From: Kiritimatiellia bacterium
Lineage (GTDB): Bacteria > Verrucomicrobiota > Kiritimatiellia > CAIQIC01 > Lenti-01
Assembly: GCA_017527155.1 (NCBI GenBank)
Contig: JAFXQI010000086.1
Span: forward strand, 17,102-81,101
Length of the DNA stretch: 64,000 nucleotides
Direction: 5' to 3'
The position numbers were made by a program, and so were the translations under genes. The first letter of the stretch is position 1, and the number at the start of each line of letters is the position of its first letter. Shown one piece after another: positions 1 through 7,418 of the stretch. Under the pieces are notes generated by a model, which saw only the letters and a list, made by a program, of their open reading frames with translations, was not told the origin of the DNA and made no database searches.

Positions 1-1457
1 AAGGGAACTTCCTTGACCTCCGACAGGTGCTTGCGGGCGGGGCCGAGGAACATGGCCTGGAAGACTTTGACGAAGCTGGCCAGGGTGAGAAGGCTCACCA
101 CCATCGCGACGATCGCCAGCAGGGGGCTGTAGCGGAAGACGGATTCGTAGAGAACCCACTTGGAGGCGAAGCCGCTCATCGGCGGGATGCCCGCGATGGC
201 CAGGGCGCCGATGCCGAAGCACAGCATGGTCACCGGCATGGCGCGGCCCAGTCCGCCCATGTCGTCGAGGTTGCGTTTGCCGGTACGCCACACGACCGCC
301 CCCGCCGCGAGGAACAGCAGGCCGTTGTAGATGGCGTAGTTCATCATGTGGAAGAGGGAGCCGGCGAGGGCGTCGCGGCCGAAGGCCGCCGTCTTTTCGG
401 CGTCGCCCAGCACGGCCAGGGCGACGGAGGCGCCGAGCAGCATGTAGCCGGTCTGGGAGACGGCGTGGTGGGAAATCAGGCGCTTGACGTCGTGCTGGGG
501 GATGGCCATCGTGACGCCGACGAACATGGAGAGGGCCGCCAGCACGGCGAGGAAGGCGCCGAGGGAGGTGGTGCTTACGACGGGCGCGCCGAAGAGGGTG
601 AACGCGACGCGGAAGAGCCCGAAGAGGCTGGCCTGGCTGGAAATGAGCAGGAAGGCGGAGACGGGGTGCGGGGCGCGGGAGTAGGTGTCGGGCGTCCACT
701 GGTGCATGGGGACGGTGCCGGCCTTCATGGCCAGCGGCAGGGCCATGAGGCCGAGCGCGGCGTAGTCGGTGGCGGACGGGCCGCCGCCCTGGATGGCCTG
801 GGAGAGGGCCGCGATGTTGAGCAGGTCGTGGCGGGCGAGGAGGAGGCCGACGCCGACGAGGTAGGAGAGGCCGCCGAGGGAGCTGATGGCGGCGTACTTG
901 AGGCCGGCTTCGGCGGCAAGCCCGCGGTCGATGCGGCACGCGGCGAGGGCGGCGCCCGCGAGGGACGTGATTTCGAGGAAGACGAAGAAGTTGAAGGCGT
1001 CGCCCGTGGCGACCATCCCGTACACGCCCGCGACGAGCAGCAGGTAGAGGGGCTGGAAGGCGGTGAGCCCGGAGGAGCCTTCCTCGCTCCGCAGCGCGTA
1101 GAGGGCGGCGGCGGTGGAGGTGATGGCGGCGACGAGGAGCATCAGGGCGCCCGCGGCGTCGATGTGGAAGTAGATGCGGATGGGGACGCCCGAGAAGGTC
1201 GTGCACGTTGCTTCGGGGCCGCCGCCGATGCGCGGTCCGGCGCCGAACACGTAGGTGCACGCGCCGTCGGCGAGGGCCTGCCCGGCGACGTTGATCGCCG
1301 CGAACGCGCCCAGCGCCGCCGCCAGGAAGAAGACGATGCCGCGCAGCTGCGGAAAGCGCTCCGCGGGCACCAGCATCACGAGCATCGCGCCCAGCAACGG
1401 CAGGGCCACGGCCAGCGCGGGGGTGTGGAGGGACCAGAAGGCGAGGAGGGTGTTCAT
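1..1457 (-). CDS. mrpD: Mrp antiporter subunit D, 5'-complete fragment
   Basis: Proton-translocating membrane subunit of an Mrp-type Na+/H+ antiporter, of the NuoN/NuoM/MnhD family. Reading the complement from 1457 gives 485 codons without a stop, running off the left edge. The product is almost entirely hydrophobic helices. It carries family signatures such as MKAGTVPMHQW, HDVKRLISHHAVSQ and AIAGIPPMSGFASKW, the last being the conserved stretch near the lysine-bearing discontinuous helix. The ATG overlaps the stop of mrpC (ATGA), so the two are translationally coupled. A NuoL-like MrpA core has not yet appeared and would be expected further left. The family call is firm; the antiporter role rests on the operon. 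Confidence 0.93.
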   Translation of the reverse strand, partial: MNTLLAFWSLHTPALAVALPLLGAMLVMLVPAERFPQLRGIVFFLAAALGAFAAINVAGQALADGACTYVFGAGPRIGGGPEATCTTFSGVPIRIYFHIDAAGALMLLVAAITSTAAALYALRSEEGSSGLTAFQPLYLLLVAGVYGMVATGDAFNFFVFLEITSLAGAALAACRIDRGLAAEAGLKYAAISSLGGLSYLVGVGLLLARHDLLNIAALSQAIQGGGPSATDYAALGLMALPLAMKAGTVPMHQWTPDTYSRAPHPVSAFLLISSQASLFGLFRVAFTLFGAPVVSTTSLGAFLAVLAALSMFVGVTMAIPQHDVKRLISHHAVSQTGYMLLGASVALAVLGDAEKTAAFGRDALAGSLFHMMNYAIYNGLLFLAAGAVVWRTGKRNLDDMGGLGRAMPVTMLCFGIGALAIAGIPPMSGFASKWVLYESVFRYSPLLAIVAMVVSLLTLASFVKVFQAMFLGPARKHLSEVKEVP

Positions 1458-1819
1458 TCGCGGAGCCTCCGGACGTCGCGCACGTCGGTCGTGCCGTAGT
1501 GGCGGTGGATGACGATCACCAGCGAGAGCATCATGGCGGTGGTGGCCAGCCCGATGACGATGGCGGTCAGCGTGAGCGCCTGCACGGTGGGCAGGACCAT
1601 GTAGACGTGTTCGCCGCCGTCGCGGAGGCCGGTGTAGATGGGGGCGACGGCGTCGTGGCGGTAGCCGAGGGCGACCAGGAAGAGGTTCACCGCCGACTCG
1701 ACGAGCGACATGCCCATCAGGACATGGATGAGGTTCCGCCGCCACAGCACCACGGCCAGGCCGGCGATGGCGACCGTCACGGCGATCACGAAGGGGAGAT
1801 GGGTGAGGATCGCGTTCAT
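1454..1819 (-). CDS. mrpC: Mrp antiporter subunit C (NuoK-like)
   Basis: A 121-residue, three-helix NuoK/MnhC-type subunit of the Mrp Na+/H+ antiporter membrane complex. Helices lie at about residues 6-25, 30-52 and 78-104. The stretch LIHVLMGMSLVESAVNLFLV is typical of the family. A polar loop of about 25 residues (YRHDAVAPIYTGLRDGGEH) separates helices 2 and 3, and TVQALTLTAIVIGLATTA is the usual third helix. Length matches MnhC (about 110-125 residues). The start overlaps the end of mrpB and the stop overlaps the start of mrpD, so it sits in a tightly coupled operon. Confidence 0.93.
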   Translation of the reverse strand: MNAILTHLPFVIAVTVAIAGLAVVLWRRNLIHVLMGMSLVESAVNLFLVALGYRHDAVAPIYTGLRDGGEHVYMVLPTVQALTLTAIVIGLATTAMMLSLVIVIHRHYGTTDVRDVRRLRE

Positions 1820-2313
1820 TCGGCGCCCTCCCCTTCTTCGTCCTCGCGGTCTTCGCCGCGCTCGGCGGCCTTCATGGCGCGGATCATGGTGACCAGGATG
1901 ACGGAGATGCCGCCGAAGACTTCGACGCCGACCGCCAGGTTCATCAGCGGCAGCAGCCCGCCGCTGTTGAACGACCCGCTCTCGCCGGGCGCGCCGAACC
2001 AGCCGCCCGCGTTGGCCCAGATGTTGCGGAAGAACGCCCCGTGTCCGGAGAGGATCCCCGCGAACGCCAGGCCGATGAACAGCAGCAGCCCGAACGCTTC
2101 GATGGCCTTGTAGTGGTGGTACTTGATTTCGCGTTCGCCCTCGTCGAACATGCCCGCGACCATCATCAGCGCCGCGCCGGTCGCCATGACCGCGCCGCCC
2201 TGGAAGCCGCCGCCGGGCGTCAGGTGCCCGTGCAGCACGACGTACAGCCCGAAGACCAGGCAGAACGGATAAACCACGGCCGCGATGTGGCCGACGATCC
2301 TACTCTTCCGCAT
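1816..2313 (-). CDS. mrpB: Mrp antiporter subunit B (MnhB domain)
   Basis: A 165-residue membrane protein with the MnhB domain, part of the Mrp Na+/H+ antiporter. The diagnostic loop LHGHLTPGGGFQGGAVMAT lies at about residues 27-45. Four hydrophobic helices follow the usual pattern, and a second conserved stretch, LMNLAVGVEVFGGISVIL, lies near the C-terminus. The last 17 residues are charged (ERGEDREDEEGEGAE), an acidic cytoplasmic tail. The start lies 14 bases inside the end of the MbhE-like gene and the stop overlaps mrpC by four bases. Confidence 0.93.
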   Translation of the reverse strand: MRKSRIVGHIAAVVYPFCLVFGLYVVLHGHLTPGGGFQGGAVMATGAALMMVAGMFDEGEREIKYHHYKAIEAFGLLLFIGLAFAGILSGHGAFFRNIWANAGGWFGAPGESGSFNSGGLLPLMNLAVGVEVFGGISVILVTMIRAMKAAERGEDREDEEGEGAE

Positions 2314-2611
2314 CGCGCGCCTCCCGTTTTTCCTTCGCGTTGAGCTTCCGCAGCACCAGCCCCACGCCCAGCACCGCCGTGAACAGCACCGACGCCTCGC
2401 CCAGCGTGTCGAATCCGCGGTAGTCGAAGACGATCGACGTCACCACGTTGGACGCGCCCGTCTCCGCGCGCGCCGCCGCGATGTAGTGCTCGTCCATCGC
2501 CGGGGGGAGCGGCGTGCCCGCCAGCGGGTTGCCGAACGGTATCGCCAGCGCGCACCGCCACAGCGCCGCCGCCAGCACCGCCAGGACCAGGAACTTGAAA
2601 AGGTGTTTCAC
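2300..2611 (-). CDS. MbhE-like domain protein (detached MrpA C-terminal piece)
   Basis: A 103-residue protein equivalent to the last domain of MrpA (MrpA_C/MbhE family), here an independent gene. The hallmark VVTSIVFDYRGFDTLGEAS lies at residues 56-74, followed by one transmembrane helix (VLFTAVLGVGLVL) and a short charged tail. An N-terminal helix (LFKFLVLAVLAAALW) anchors the start. In many bacteria this sequence is the C-terminus of an approximately 800-residue MrpA. Separate genes are typical of the archaeal-like Mbh/Mrp organisation. It overlaps its neighbours on both sides. Confidence 0.88.
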   Translation of the reverse strand: MKHLFKFLVLAVLAAALWRCALAIPFGNPLAGTPLPPAMDEHYIAAARAETGASNVVTSIVFDYRGFDTLGEASVLFTAVLGVGLVLRKLNAKEKREARDAEE

Positions 2612-3135
2612 GGGGCCTCCTTTTCCGGGGGAATGGGGGTCGGGGGGGGCGGGGCCGGGGAAGCCGGAATCTCCGGGACTTCCGGGACCACCGGGACATC
2701 CGGGACGTCGGGAGCCGGGGACTCAGGCTTTTGGGGTTGCGGGGGTTCCACCGCCGCGTCCGCTTCCGGGGGGGCGGCATCTTGCCGCGCCTCTTCGGCG
2801 GGCGGGTCGGCGGAAGCGGGCGAAGCTGCCGGGATTTCGGGTTTCGGGGATTCCGGCACTTGGGGTGCGGCGGGGGCCGCCTTCTTCTTACCCTTGGCCG
2901 TCACCGCGCGGATGGCGACCATGAAAATCGCCGTCGTGAGGCCCGCGCCGATGCCGGCTTCCGCGATCGCCACGTCGGGCGCCTGCAGGATGTAGAACTC
3001 CAGCGCCAGCAGCAGGCTGAACCCCGCCAGCGAGACCGCCGACGCCATCAGGTTCCGCAGGAACAGCACCGACACCGCCATCGCCACCATCCCCAGCCCC
3101 AGCGCAATCTGCAATGCCACCACGCTCGCGTTCAT
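2608..3135 (-). CDS. DUF4040/MbhD-like subunit with long proline-rich tail
   Basis: A 175-residue protein. Residues 1-85 form the three-helix DUF4040 (MbhD/MrpA C-terminal) module, with LQAPDVAIAEAGIGAGLTTA as its signature. The next 85 or so residues are a low-complexity Pro/Glu/Ala tail rich in PEV, PEIP and PDVP repeats, which I do not know from this family. The ATG at 3135 overlaps the mrpG stop and the stop overlaps the next gene, so the boundaries are well fixed. The tail is probably cytoplasmic and disordered. It may be a spacer, or the result of slippage in GC-rich repeats; it stays in frame throughout. Confidence 0.87.
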   Translation of the reverse strand: MNASVVALQIALGLGMVAMAVSVLFLRNLMASAVSLAGFSLLLALEFYILQAPDVAIAEAGIGAGLTTAIFMVAIRAVTAKGKKKAAPAAPQVPESPKPEIPAASPASADPPAEEARQDAAPPEADAAVEPPQPQKPESPAPDVPDVPVVPEVPEIPASPAPPPPTPIPPEKEAP

Positions 3136-3536
3136 GCCTCGCCCTCCTTCTTCCCCGCCTCCGGCCGGGCCTTCGCCTTGTCCGCGGCAAGCGCGTCGCA
3201 CACCGCGCGCGCCGGCCGTATCCCCAGATGCCAGACGGCGCGGGCGATCGCGTGCCCGCCCGTCGCGTTCGTCACCGCCAGCACCACCACGGCCACGACC
3301 GTGTGGATGGCCTGCTGGAGGAGCGCCCCGTCGAAGTCCGCGCCGACCCACTGCCGGAGCAGCCACAACAGGACGGCCAGCGACGTGAAGACCGAGCCGA
3401 AGGTCGTCGCCTTCGTGTCCGCGTGCAACCGCGTGTACACGTCGGGGAACCGCAGGATGCCGAAGACGCCCAGCGTGTTGAACGCCAGCCCCACGAAGAG
3501 GGCCGCGGCCATGAGGATGTCCAGAACCGTATCCAT
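3132..3536 (-). CDS. mrpG: Mrp antiporter subunit G
   Basis: A 134-residue MnhG/PhaG-family membrane subunit of the Mrp antiporter. The signature FNTLGVFGILRFPDVYTRLHA lies near residues 19-39, spanning the end of helix 1 and the following loop. ATTFGSVFTSLAVLLWLL and AIHTVVAVVVLAVTNATGGHAI supply helices 2 and 3, the latter ending in the family's conserved T-NPV/ATGGHAIARA-type motif. The C-terminal 40 residues are charged and longer than usual. It lies six bases downstream of mrpF and overlaps the next gene by ATGA. Confidence 0.93.
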   Translation of the reverse strand: MDTVLDILMAAALFVGLAFNTLGVFGILRFPDVYTRLHADTKATTFGSVFTSLAVLLWLLRQWVGADFDGALLQQAIHTVVAVVVLAVTNATGGHAIARAVWHLGIRPARAVCDALAADKAKARPEAGKKEGEA

Positions 3537-3542
3537 CGCCGC

Positions 3543-3800
3543 CTAGTCCTTCCTCATCACGCGCGCGATGTAGAGCGTGCCAACATAAGAAAGCAGCGCG
3601 TAGATGATCGCCACGTCCACCATCCACGTCCCGTGCAGCAGCACCGCGCCGAGCAGCATCGAGGCGACGACCAGCGTGTTGATCGCGTCGAGCGCGACCA
3701 CCCGGTCGGCGAGCGTCGGCCCGCGCAGCAGCCGCCACGACACCACCGCCATCAACCCCGCCATCCAGGCCCCCGCGAAAGTGAACAGCCGCAAGATCAT
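3543..3800 (-). CDS. mrpF: Mrp antiporter subunit F
   Basis: An 85-residue, three-helix MnhF/MrpF subunit. The conserved core WRLLRGPTLADRVVALDAINTL covers residues 22-43 (here written in pieces: RGPTLADRVVALD, then AINTLVV). VDVAIIYALLSYVGTLYIAR forms the final helix. Length is standard for MrpF (about 85-95 residues). The start was chosen at 3800 because the ATG overlaps the mrpE stop (ATGA). A longer in-frame extension upstream is only the antisense shadow of mrpE. Confidence 0.92.
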   Translation of the reverse strand: MILRLFTFAGAWMAGLMAVVSWRLLRGPTLADRVVALDAINTLVVASMLLGAVLLHGTWMVDVAIIYALLSYVGTLYIARVMRKD

Positions 3801-4324
3801 TCCACGATCCCCTTCACCGATTTCGGGCAATCCAGCCCGAACAACTCCCGCACCGGCACCTCGTCCCGGTTTTCCATGCCCTCCGGCACGTTGAGCATGT
3901 GGACGTAGAGCACGCCGTTGGGGGCGTCCTCTTCGACCGTCAGCGTGCCCGGGGTGAGCGTGATCGAGTTCGCGAGCATCACGATGCCCGCGCCCGGACC
4001 GAACTCCGTCTTCACCTTCACGATGCCCGGACGGATCCGGCCGGTGATCACGCGTCCGGCCACGTCGAAATTCGCCTTGGTGAGCTCCACGAAGAACTTC
4101 CCGCAGGCGTACGCGAGGACCTTGATCCACCGCCACGGCGAGAGCGCCCTGCCGGGCACCTGCGCGCCGAACCAGCGCGAAGAGAGCGCCGCGACGGCGG
4201 TCGCCACGACGGCGCCGATCCAGATTTCGGGCGCCTCCCAAAGCCCGAGCACGCCGCCGCTCCCCGCGGCCAGCGCCAGATACCCCAGAAACGCGAAAAC
4301 CCAAGTTGTAAGGAATGCCACCAT
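3797..4324 (-). CDS. mrpE: Mrp antiporter subunit E
   Basis: The first antiporter gene of the operon, a 175-residue MnhE-family protein. Two N-terminal helices are followed by a soluble domain containing VKVKTEFGPGAGIVMLANSI and TLTPGTLTVEED, the family's landmark (ITLTPGT). I chose the ATG at 4324 (MVAFLTT) because the hydrophobic helix begins there; in-frame ATGs at 4333 and 4360 would add up to 12 residues of poor quality. MrpE is needed for stability or full activity of Mrp complexes. The gene lies about 110 bases downstream of hisF, with a terminator-like hairpin between them. Confidence 0.9.
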   Translation of the reverse strand: MVAFLTTWVFAFLGYLALAAGSGGVLGLWEAPEIWIGAVVATAVAALSSRWFGAQVPGRALSPWRWIKVLAYACGKFFVELTKANFDVAGRVITGRIRPGIVKVKTEFGPGAGIVMLANSITLTPGTLTVEEDAPNGVLYVHMLNVPEGMENRDEVPVRELFGLDCPKSVKGIVE

Positions 4325-4364
4325 GCCGCCCATCCTATCCTTCCCCGCCCCTCCCGTCAAGAAA

Positions 4365-4393
4365 GGCGCGCGCGGCAGAAAGCCGCGTGCGCC
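4365..4393 (-). terminator. Rho-independent terminator after hisF
   Basis: A 12-bp stem (GGCGCGCGCGGC pairing with GCCGCGTGCGCC, one G-U pair as RNA) with a five-base loop. On the minus strand it is followed by TTTCTT. It lies 43 bases past the hisF stop and before mrpE, so it should separate hisF from the antiporter operon. Confidence 0.65.
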
Positions 4394-4435
4394 GCAGACC
4401 GTTCCCCCTCCCGGACCGGTGAATCCGTAGTCCGC

Positions 4436-5215
4436 CTATCCCCGCACGCGGATGCCCTGGCTGCCCAGGTAATCCTTCACCTGGCGCACCGTGAACGTCC
4501 CGAAGTGGAACACGCTCGCGGCCAGCAGCGTGTCCGCGTGCCCCTCCAGGACGGCCGCGCGGAAATGCTCCAGCGTGCCCGCGCCGCCGGAGGCCACGAC
4601 CGACTTGCCCGTCGCGTCCGCCAGCATCCGGATCAGCTCCACGTCGTAGCCGCTGCGCGTCCCGTCCCCGGCCTTGCTCGTCGGCAGGATCGTGCCCGCG
4701 CCGATGCCGGCCATCCGCTTCGCGAACTCCACCGCGTCGCCGCCCGTCGCCGTGCGCCCGCCGTCCACGTAGACCTCGCGGCCCGACGGCAGCGCCGGAT
4801 TCGCGTCCACGTCGATCGCCACCGTGATCTTCTCCCCGCCGTGCGCCTTGACGGCCGCTTCCACGAACGCCGGGTCGCGCCAGGCCGCCGTCGAGATGCT
4901 CACCTTCGCCGCCCCCGCCGCGAACGCCGCGTCGATGTCGGCCATCGACTTGATGCCGCCGCCGACCGTCACCGGGATCCGGACCGCCGCCGTCACCCGC
5001 GCGAGCACGTCGAACAGCGTGCGCCGCCCTTCGACCGTGGCCGTGATGTCGAGGAACCCGAGTTCGTCGGCGCCGGACGCCTCGTAGGCGGCCGCGCAGG
5101 CCACCGGGTCGCCGGCATCGACGATGTCCACGAAGTGGACGCCCTTGACGACCCGCCCCCCGCGGATGTCGAGGCACGGCATGATGTTGACGATGGACGG
5201 AATGGAGCTGGCCAT
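4436..5215 (-). CDS. hisF: Imidazole glycerol phosphate synthase cyclase subunit
   Basis: A 259-residue (beta/alpha)8 cyclase of histidine and purine-salvage biosynthesis. With HisH it turns PRFAR plus glutamine-derived ammonia into imidazole glycerol phosphate and AICAR. Seen: MPCLDIRGGRVVKG with the first catalytic Asp at about residue 16, the second Asp in AIDVDAN (about 135), phosphate loops VGGGIKS and VVASGGAGT, and the C-terminal LLAASVFHFGTFTV. The ATG at 5215 is preceded by AAAGGA nine bases upstream. No other his gene is adjacent, so it is a solitary member here. Length is normal for the family (about 253). Confidence 0.96.
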   Translation of the reverse strand: MASSIPSIVNIMPCLDIRGGRVVKGVHFVDIVDAGDPVACAAAYEASGADELGFLDITATVEGRRTLFDVLARVTAAVRIPVTVGGGIKSMADIDAAFAAGAAKVSISTAAWRDPAFVEAAVKAHGGEKITVAIDVDANPALPSGREVYVDGGRTATGGDAVEFAKRMAGIGAGTILPTSKAGDGTRSGYDVELIRMLADATGKSVVASGGAGTLEHFRAAVLEGHADTLLAASVFHFGTFTVRQVKDYLGSQGIRVRG

Positions 5216-5335
5216 AAAAGAAATCCTTTCGTTGAGATTCCCCCGCAGGATACCGCATCCGCCGCAAAACTCCACTCCGTTTTTCGCCCGACCCGACAAC
5301 CCGACAACCGTCCGTTGGGTGCCGGCGGTCCGCCC

Positions 5336-5365
5336 TTGCATCGACGCGGGGGGCTTTGCTAGAGT
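5336..5365 (+). promoter_or_regulatory. Putative sigma70 promoter, extended -10
   Basis: TTGCAT at 5336-5341, an 18-base spacer, then TGC-TAGAGT (extended -10, hexamer 5360-5365). It lies 63 bases before the first lipoprotein gene, which also has a strong AAGGAGG ribosome site. Confidence 0.5.
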
Positions 5366-5428
5366 CCGGGAAGCGTCTTCCCCGAAGGCCGCGCCCGCGG
5401 CCGGGGGGACGGGAAACAAGGAGGCTCG

Positions 5429-5896
5429 ATGAACAAGATGCTCAAAGTCGCGGCGCTCTTGTCGGTGGCGTTGGCCGCCGGGTGCGCCCATGTGGACATA
5501 TCGTCCCCGAAAAGCCTTTCGGGGCTGGATGTGATCGGCTCGCCGACCCAGGCGGACCGCCAGGTCGTCGTGAGGAATTCCGGCATACACGTGCTCTGGT
5601 GGTTCCCGCTCGCCTCCGGTGACATGCGCTGGGACGAGGAAAAGCAGGACATCAAGGGCGGACTCGATTTCTTCGCCGACCACTGCAACTCCGATGTCTG
5701 CATGGAAGTCCTGGAAGGCATCGCCAAGCGCGAGAACTGCGACCTGGTGGGCGTGTACTTCACGGACATGACGAAATCCGGCTTCGACGTCACCACCATG
5801 TCCGGCCTCTTCGCGTGGGTCGGCGGGTTGTACGAAGTCCAGGCGTGCGGCATCCTGCGTCCGCGCGGCGCCGCGCCGGCAAAGGAGGCAAAGTGA
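5429..5896 (+). CDS. Small lipoprotein, function unknown
   Basis: A 155-residue predicted lipoprotein. The signal peptide ends in the lipobox LAAGC, with Cys19 as the lipidated residue. The mature part has a cysteine pair region (DHCNSDVCMEVL) and two aromatic or hydrophobic stretches (VLWWFPLASGDMRW; SGLFAWVGGLYEV). The ribosome site AAGGAGG precedes the ATG by six bases. The next gene is a paralogue overlapping by one base (TGATG), and the alignment is visible: FPLASG with VPLSTG, FFADHC with YFSDRC, and a conserved C-terminal Cys strand. I do not recognise a named family; a secreted or envelope role is inferred. Confidence 0.85.
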   Translation: MNKMLKVAALLSVALAAGCAHVDISSPKSLSGLDVIGSPTQADRQVVVRNSGIHVLWWFPLASGDMRWDEEKQDIKGGLDFFADHCNSDVCMEVLEGIAKRENCDLVGVYFTDMTKSGFDVTTMSGLFAWVGGLYEVQACGILRPRGAAPAKEAK

Positions 5897-6318
5897 TGAA
5901 AACGAAACTGATCGCCATGCTGCTGGCCCCGTTCCTGTTCGCCGGGTGCGCCTCCATGAGCACCCTTTCCGAGAACAAGGCGGCGTCGGGCGTCCGGGTC
6001 GAAGACAACGCAAAGGCCCTGGCCTCCTACTACGTCGTCAACCACTCCTACAAGCTCTTCGGCTGCGTGCCCCTTTCCACCGGCGTGACGTGGAAGGGCG
6101 GGGATGACTACAACGGGTTCAACACCGAGTACTTCTCCGACCGGTGCACGGTCGACGAGAACCTCGCCTCGGTGAAGGCCGCCGCGAAAGCATGCAAATC
6201 CGACCGCATCGCCAGCCTGATCACGACGGTGGACACCAGCTGGGCCTGGAGCCTCTTCCTCGTGAAACACACCGAGATCAAGACCTCCTGCGTCATCTGC
6301 GCGCCCGACGCCCCCTGA
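5896..6318 (+). CDS. Small lipoprotein, paralogue of its upstream neighbour
   Basis: A 140-residue lipoprotein with lipobox LFAGC (Cys18). The start at 5896 overlaps the upstream stop and has AAAGGAGG ten bases before it. A longer frame beginning at 5815 lies inside the upstream gene and is rejected. Shared features with the neighbour are the LFGCVPLSTG strand, the FSDRCTVDENLASVKAAAKAC helix with two Cys, and a C-terminal TSCVIC strand. The pair looks like a tandem duplication. Function is unknown. A strong terminator follows. Confidence 0.85.
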   Translation: MKTKLIAMLLAPFLFAGCASMSTLSENKAASGVRVEDNAKALASYYVVNHSYKLFGCVPLSTGVTWKGGDDYNGFNTEYFSDRCTVDENLASVKAAAKACKSDRIASLITTVDTSWAWSLFLVKHTEIKTSCVICAPDAP

Positions 6319-6354
6319 CCTGCCGCAAGCGTCTCTCCCGCCCAAGGGAAACGG

Positions 6355-6386
6355 AACCCCGGTCGCCTCCCGACCGGGGTTTTCTT
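6355..6386 (+). terminator. Rho-independent terminator
   Basis: AACCCCGGTCG and CGACCGGGGTT form an 11-bp perfect stem around CCTCC, followed by TTCTTT. It closes the two-lipoprotein operon 36 bases after the stop. Confidence 0.85.
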
Positions 6387-6470
6387 TGACGTGGCAAGGG
6401 AACGGGGCACCTTGACGAACCGGCACCGGTTTTTCTTCGGCAGCCCATCCGTTGACCCAACCACCTGGCC

Positions 6471-6527
6471 GCGCGGAAGCGCGTCCCTCCCATTGCGCTC
6501 TCCATGGGGAGGGATGCGCTTCCGCGC
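6471..6527. repeat. Palindromic intergenic repeat, family A
   Basis: Two 21-base arms at 6471-6491 and 6507-6527 (core GCGGAAGCGCGTCCCTCCC) are inverted with a single mismatch around a 15-base centre. Related copies occur at 63770-63826 (both arms) and 59021-59068 (right arm and following bases). No reading frame is suggested. It resembles a REP- or MITE-like element. Confidence 0.75.
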
Positions 6528-6693
6528 GTCCGCAACGGAAATGGCACCGGAGCGACGACGCACCCGCCGTCTGCAGGCGATGGCCGAGCAGGCGCCCGCC
6601 CCTCTTCGTTGCCCCGCCCGCCCAGCGGGCGCAGTGACGAGAGACGAGTGACGAGAGACGCGTTTGCGGTGCGGCCTCCCGGCCGCCCATGTC

Positions 6694-6715
6694 GGAGCGC
6701 GGGCGGCCCGCCCGC
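6694..6715. repeat. Intergenic repeat, family C
   Basis: GGAGCGCGGGCGGCCCGCCCGC is a GC-only, partly palindromic unit. The reverse complement recurs at 18103-18124 and 47165-47186. The rest of 6390-7200 holds repeat copies but no convincing gene. Confidence 0.65.
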
Positions 6716-6738
6716 TTGCTTGTTGACGTTCTGCCCGC

Positions 6739-6810
6739 GCTCGGTGGGGCAAGCTCTCCGAGCGAGCCGTACCAAGCACCCGTTCGGCTCGCACGGAGTG
6801 CTCGCCCCAC
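6739..6810. repeat. Intergenic repeat, family B
   Basis: Begins GGTGGGGCAAGCTCTCCGAG, continues CGAGCCG, and ends with an inverted counterpart (GTGCTCGCCCCACC). Related copies: 63671-63697 (same strand), 36422-36447 and 17849-17876 (opposite strand), and a partial one near 58951-58975. Confidence 0.65.
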
Positions 6811-7207
6811 CCGGGGGCCCGTGGATGAAGTTCTGCGCACCGCAAACTCGTCACTCGTCTCTGGCGCGCCCGCCAGGGCGCGCCAACCGCATCCCGTCAC
6901 TTGTCACTTGTCACTTTTCACTGCGCCCGCTGTCATACGGCGGGCGCCCCCCGGTTATCCCTTGTATGACACCCCGTGCCCCCCGTCCGCGTCCGGACGC
7001 CCGGCGCGGCGAACAAGGAGGACGAAAGACCGAGACAGGACATAGGCTTTCCGCGATGACGCGGGCGGCAGGAGAGGTGCGCGACGAAACGGTGTGACGC
7101 CACGGCACGCGACATTTTCGCGCTTGCCTAGTCCCTCCGTTTCTGCGAAGGTCGGTTCTGCCAAAGCGCTCCGGGGCGCAAACCCCGCCGCGTCGAGGCG
7201 GACAATC

Positions 7208-7360
7208 GATTTGCATACCCGCAAATCCAATCGTTCCTGAGAAATCTGGTCCATTTCTTCCCCGAACATTGGTTGCGAGGTGCGTCCATGCGCACCTCTC
7301 TGCTGATTTTCGGAAAGGGCCCGACCAGAGCCTCTCAGGAGAACCACAGAGAGGCTTTTG
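7208..7360 (+). promoter_or_regulatory. Structured leader with three hairpins before the ubiquitin-like operon
   Basis: Three perfect inverted repeats lie in order: GATTTGC/GCAAATC (7208-7227), GAGGTGCG/CGCACCTC (7277-7298), and GCCTCTC/GAGAGGC (7330-7355) followed by TTTTG. The last looks like a weak intrinsic terminator 60 bases before the first start codon. An attenuation-type leader is possible. I cannot place a confident promoter; 7100-7207 shows nothing recognisable. Confidence 0.4.
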
Positions 7361-7418
7361 TTGACCCGGAAAAGTCTCTCCTGGAGTTGTAGCAACCAGG
7401 GTCGGAGACAAAACTATT

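Noticed and set aside
27..1499. Long plus-strand open frame rich in Gly, Glu and His opposite mrpD and mrpC
   Set aside because: Antisense shadow of the antiporter genes, caused by high GC; low-complexity composition and no domain.
1..4324. Membrane-bound hydrogenase (Mbh) or complex I operon
   Set aside because: mrpE, F, G, B, C and D are all present and no hydrogenase or quinone-module subunit is seen, although the left edge is cut.
6390..7200. Several open frames of 60-200 codons in the repeat-rich gap
   Set aside because: They consist of translated repeats, have no ribosome sites and show no domain.
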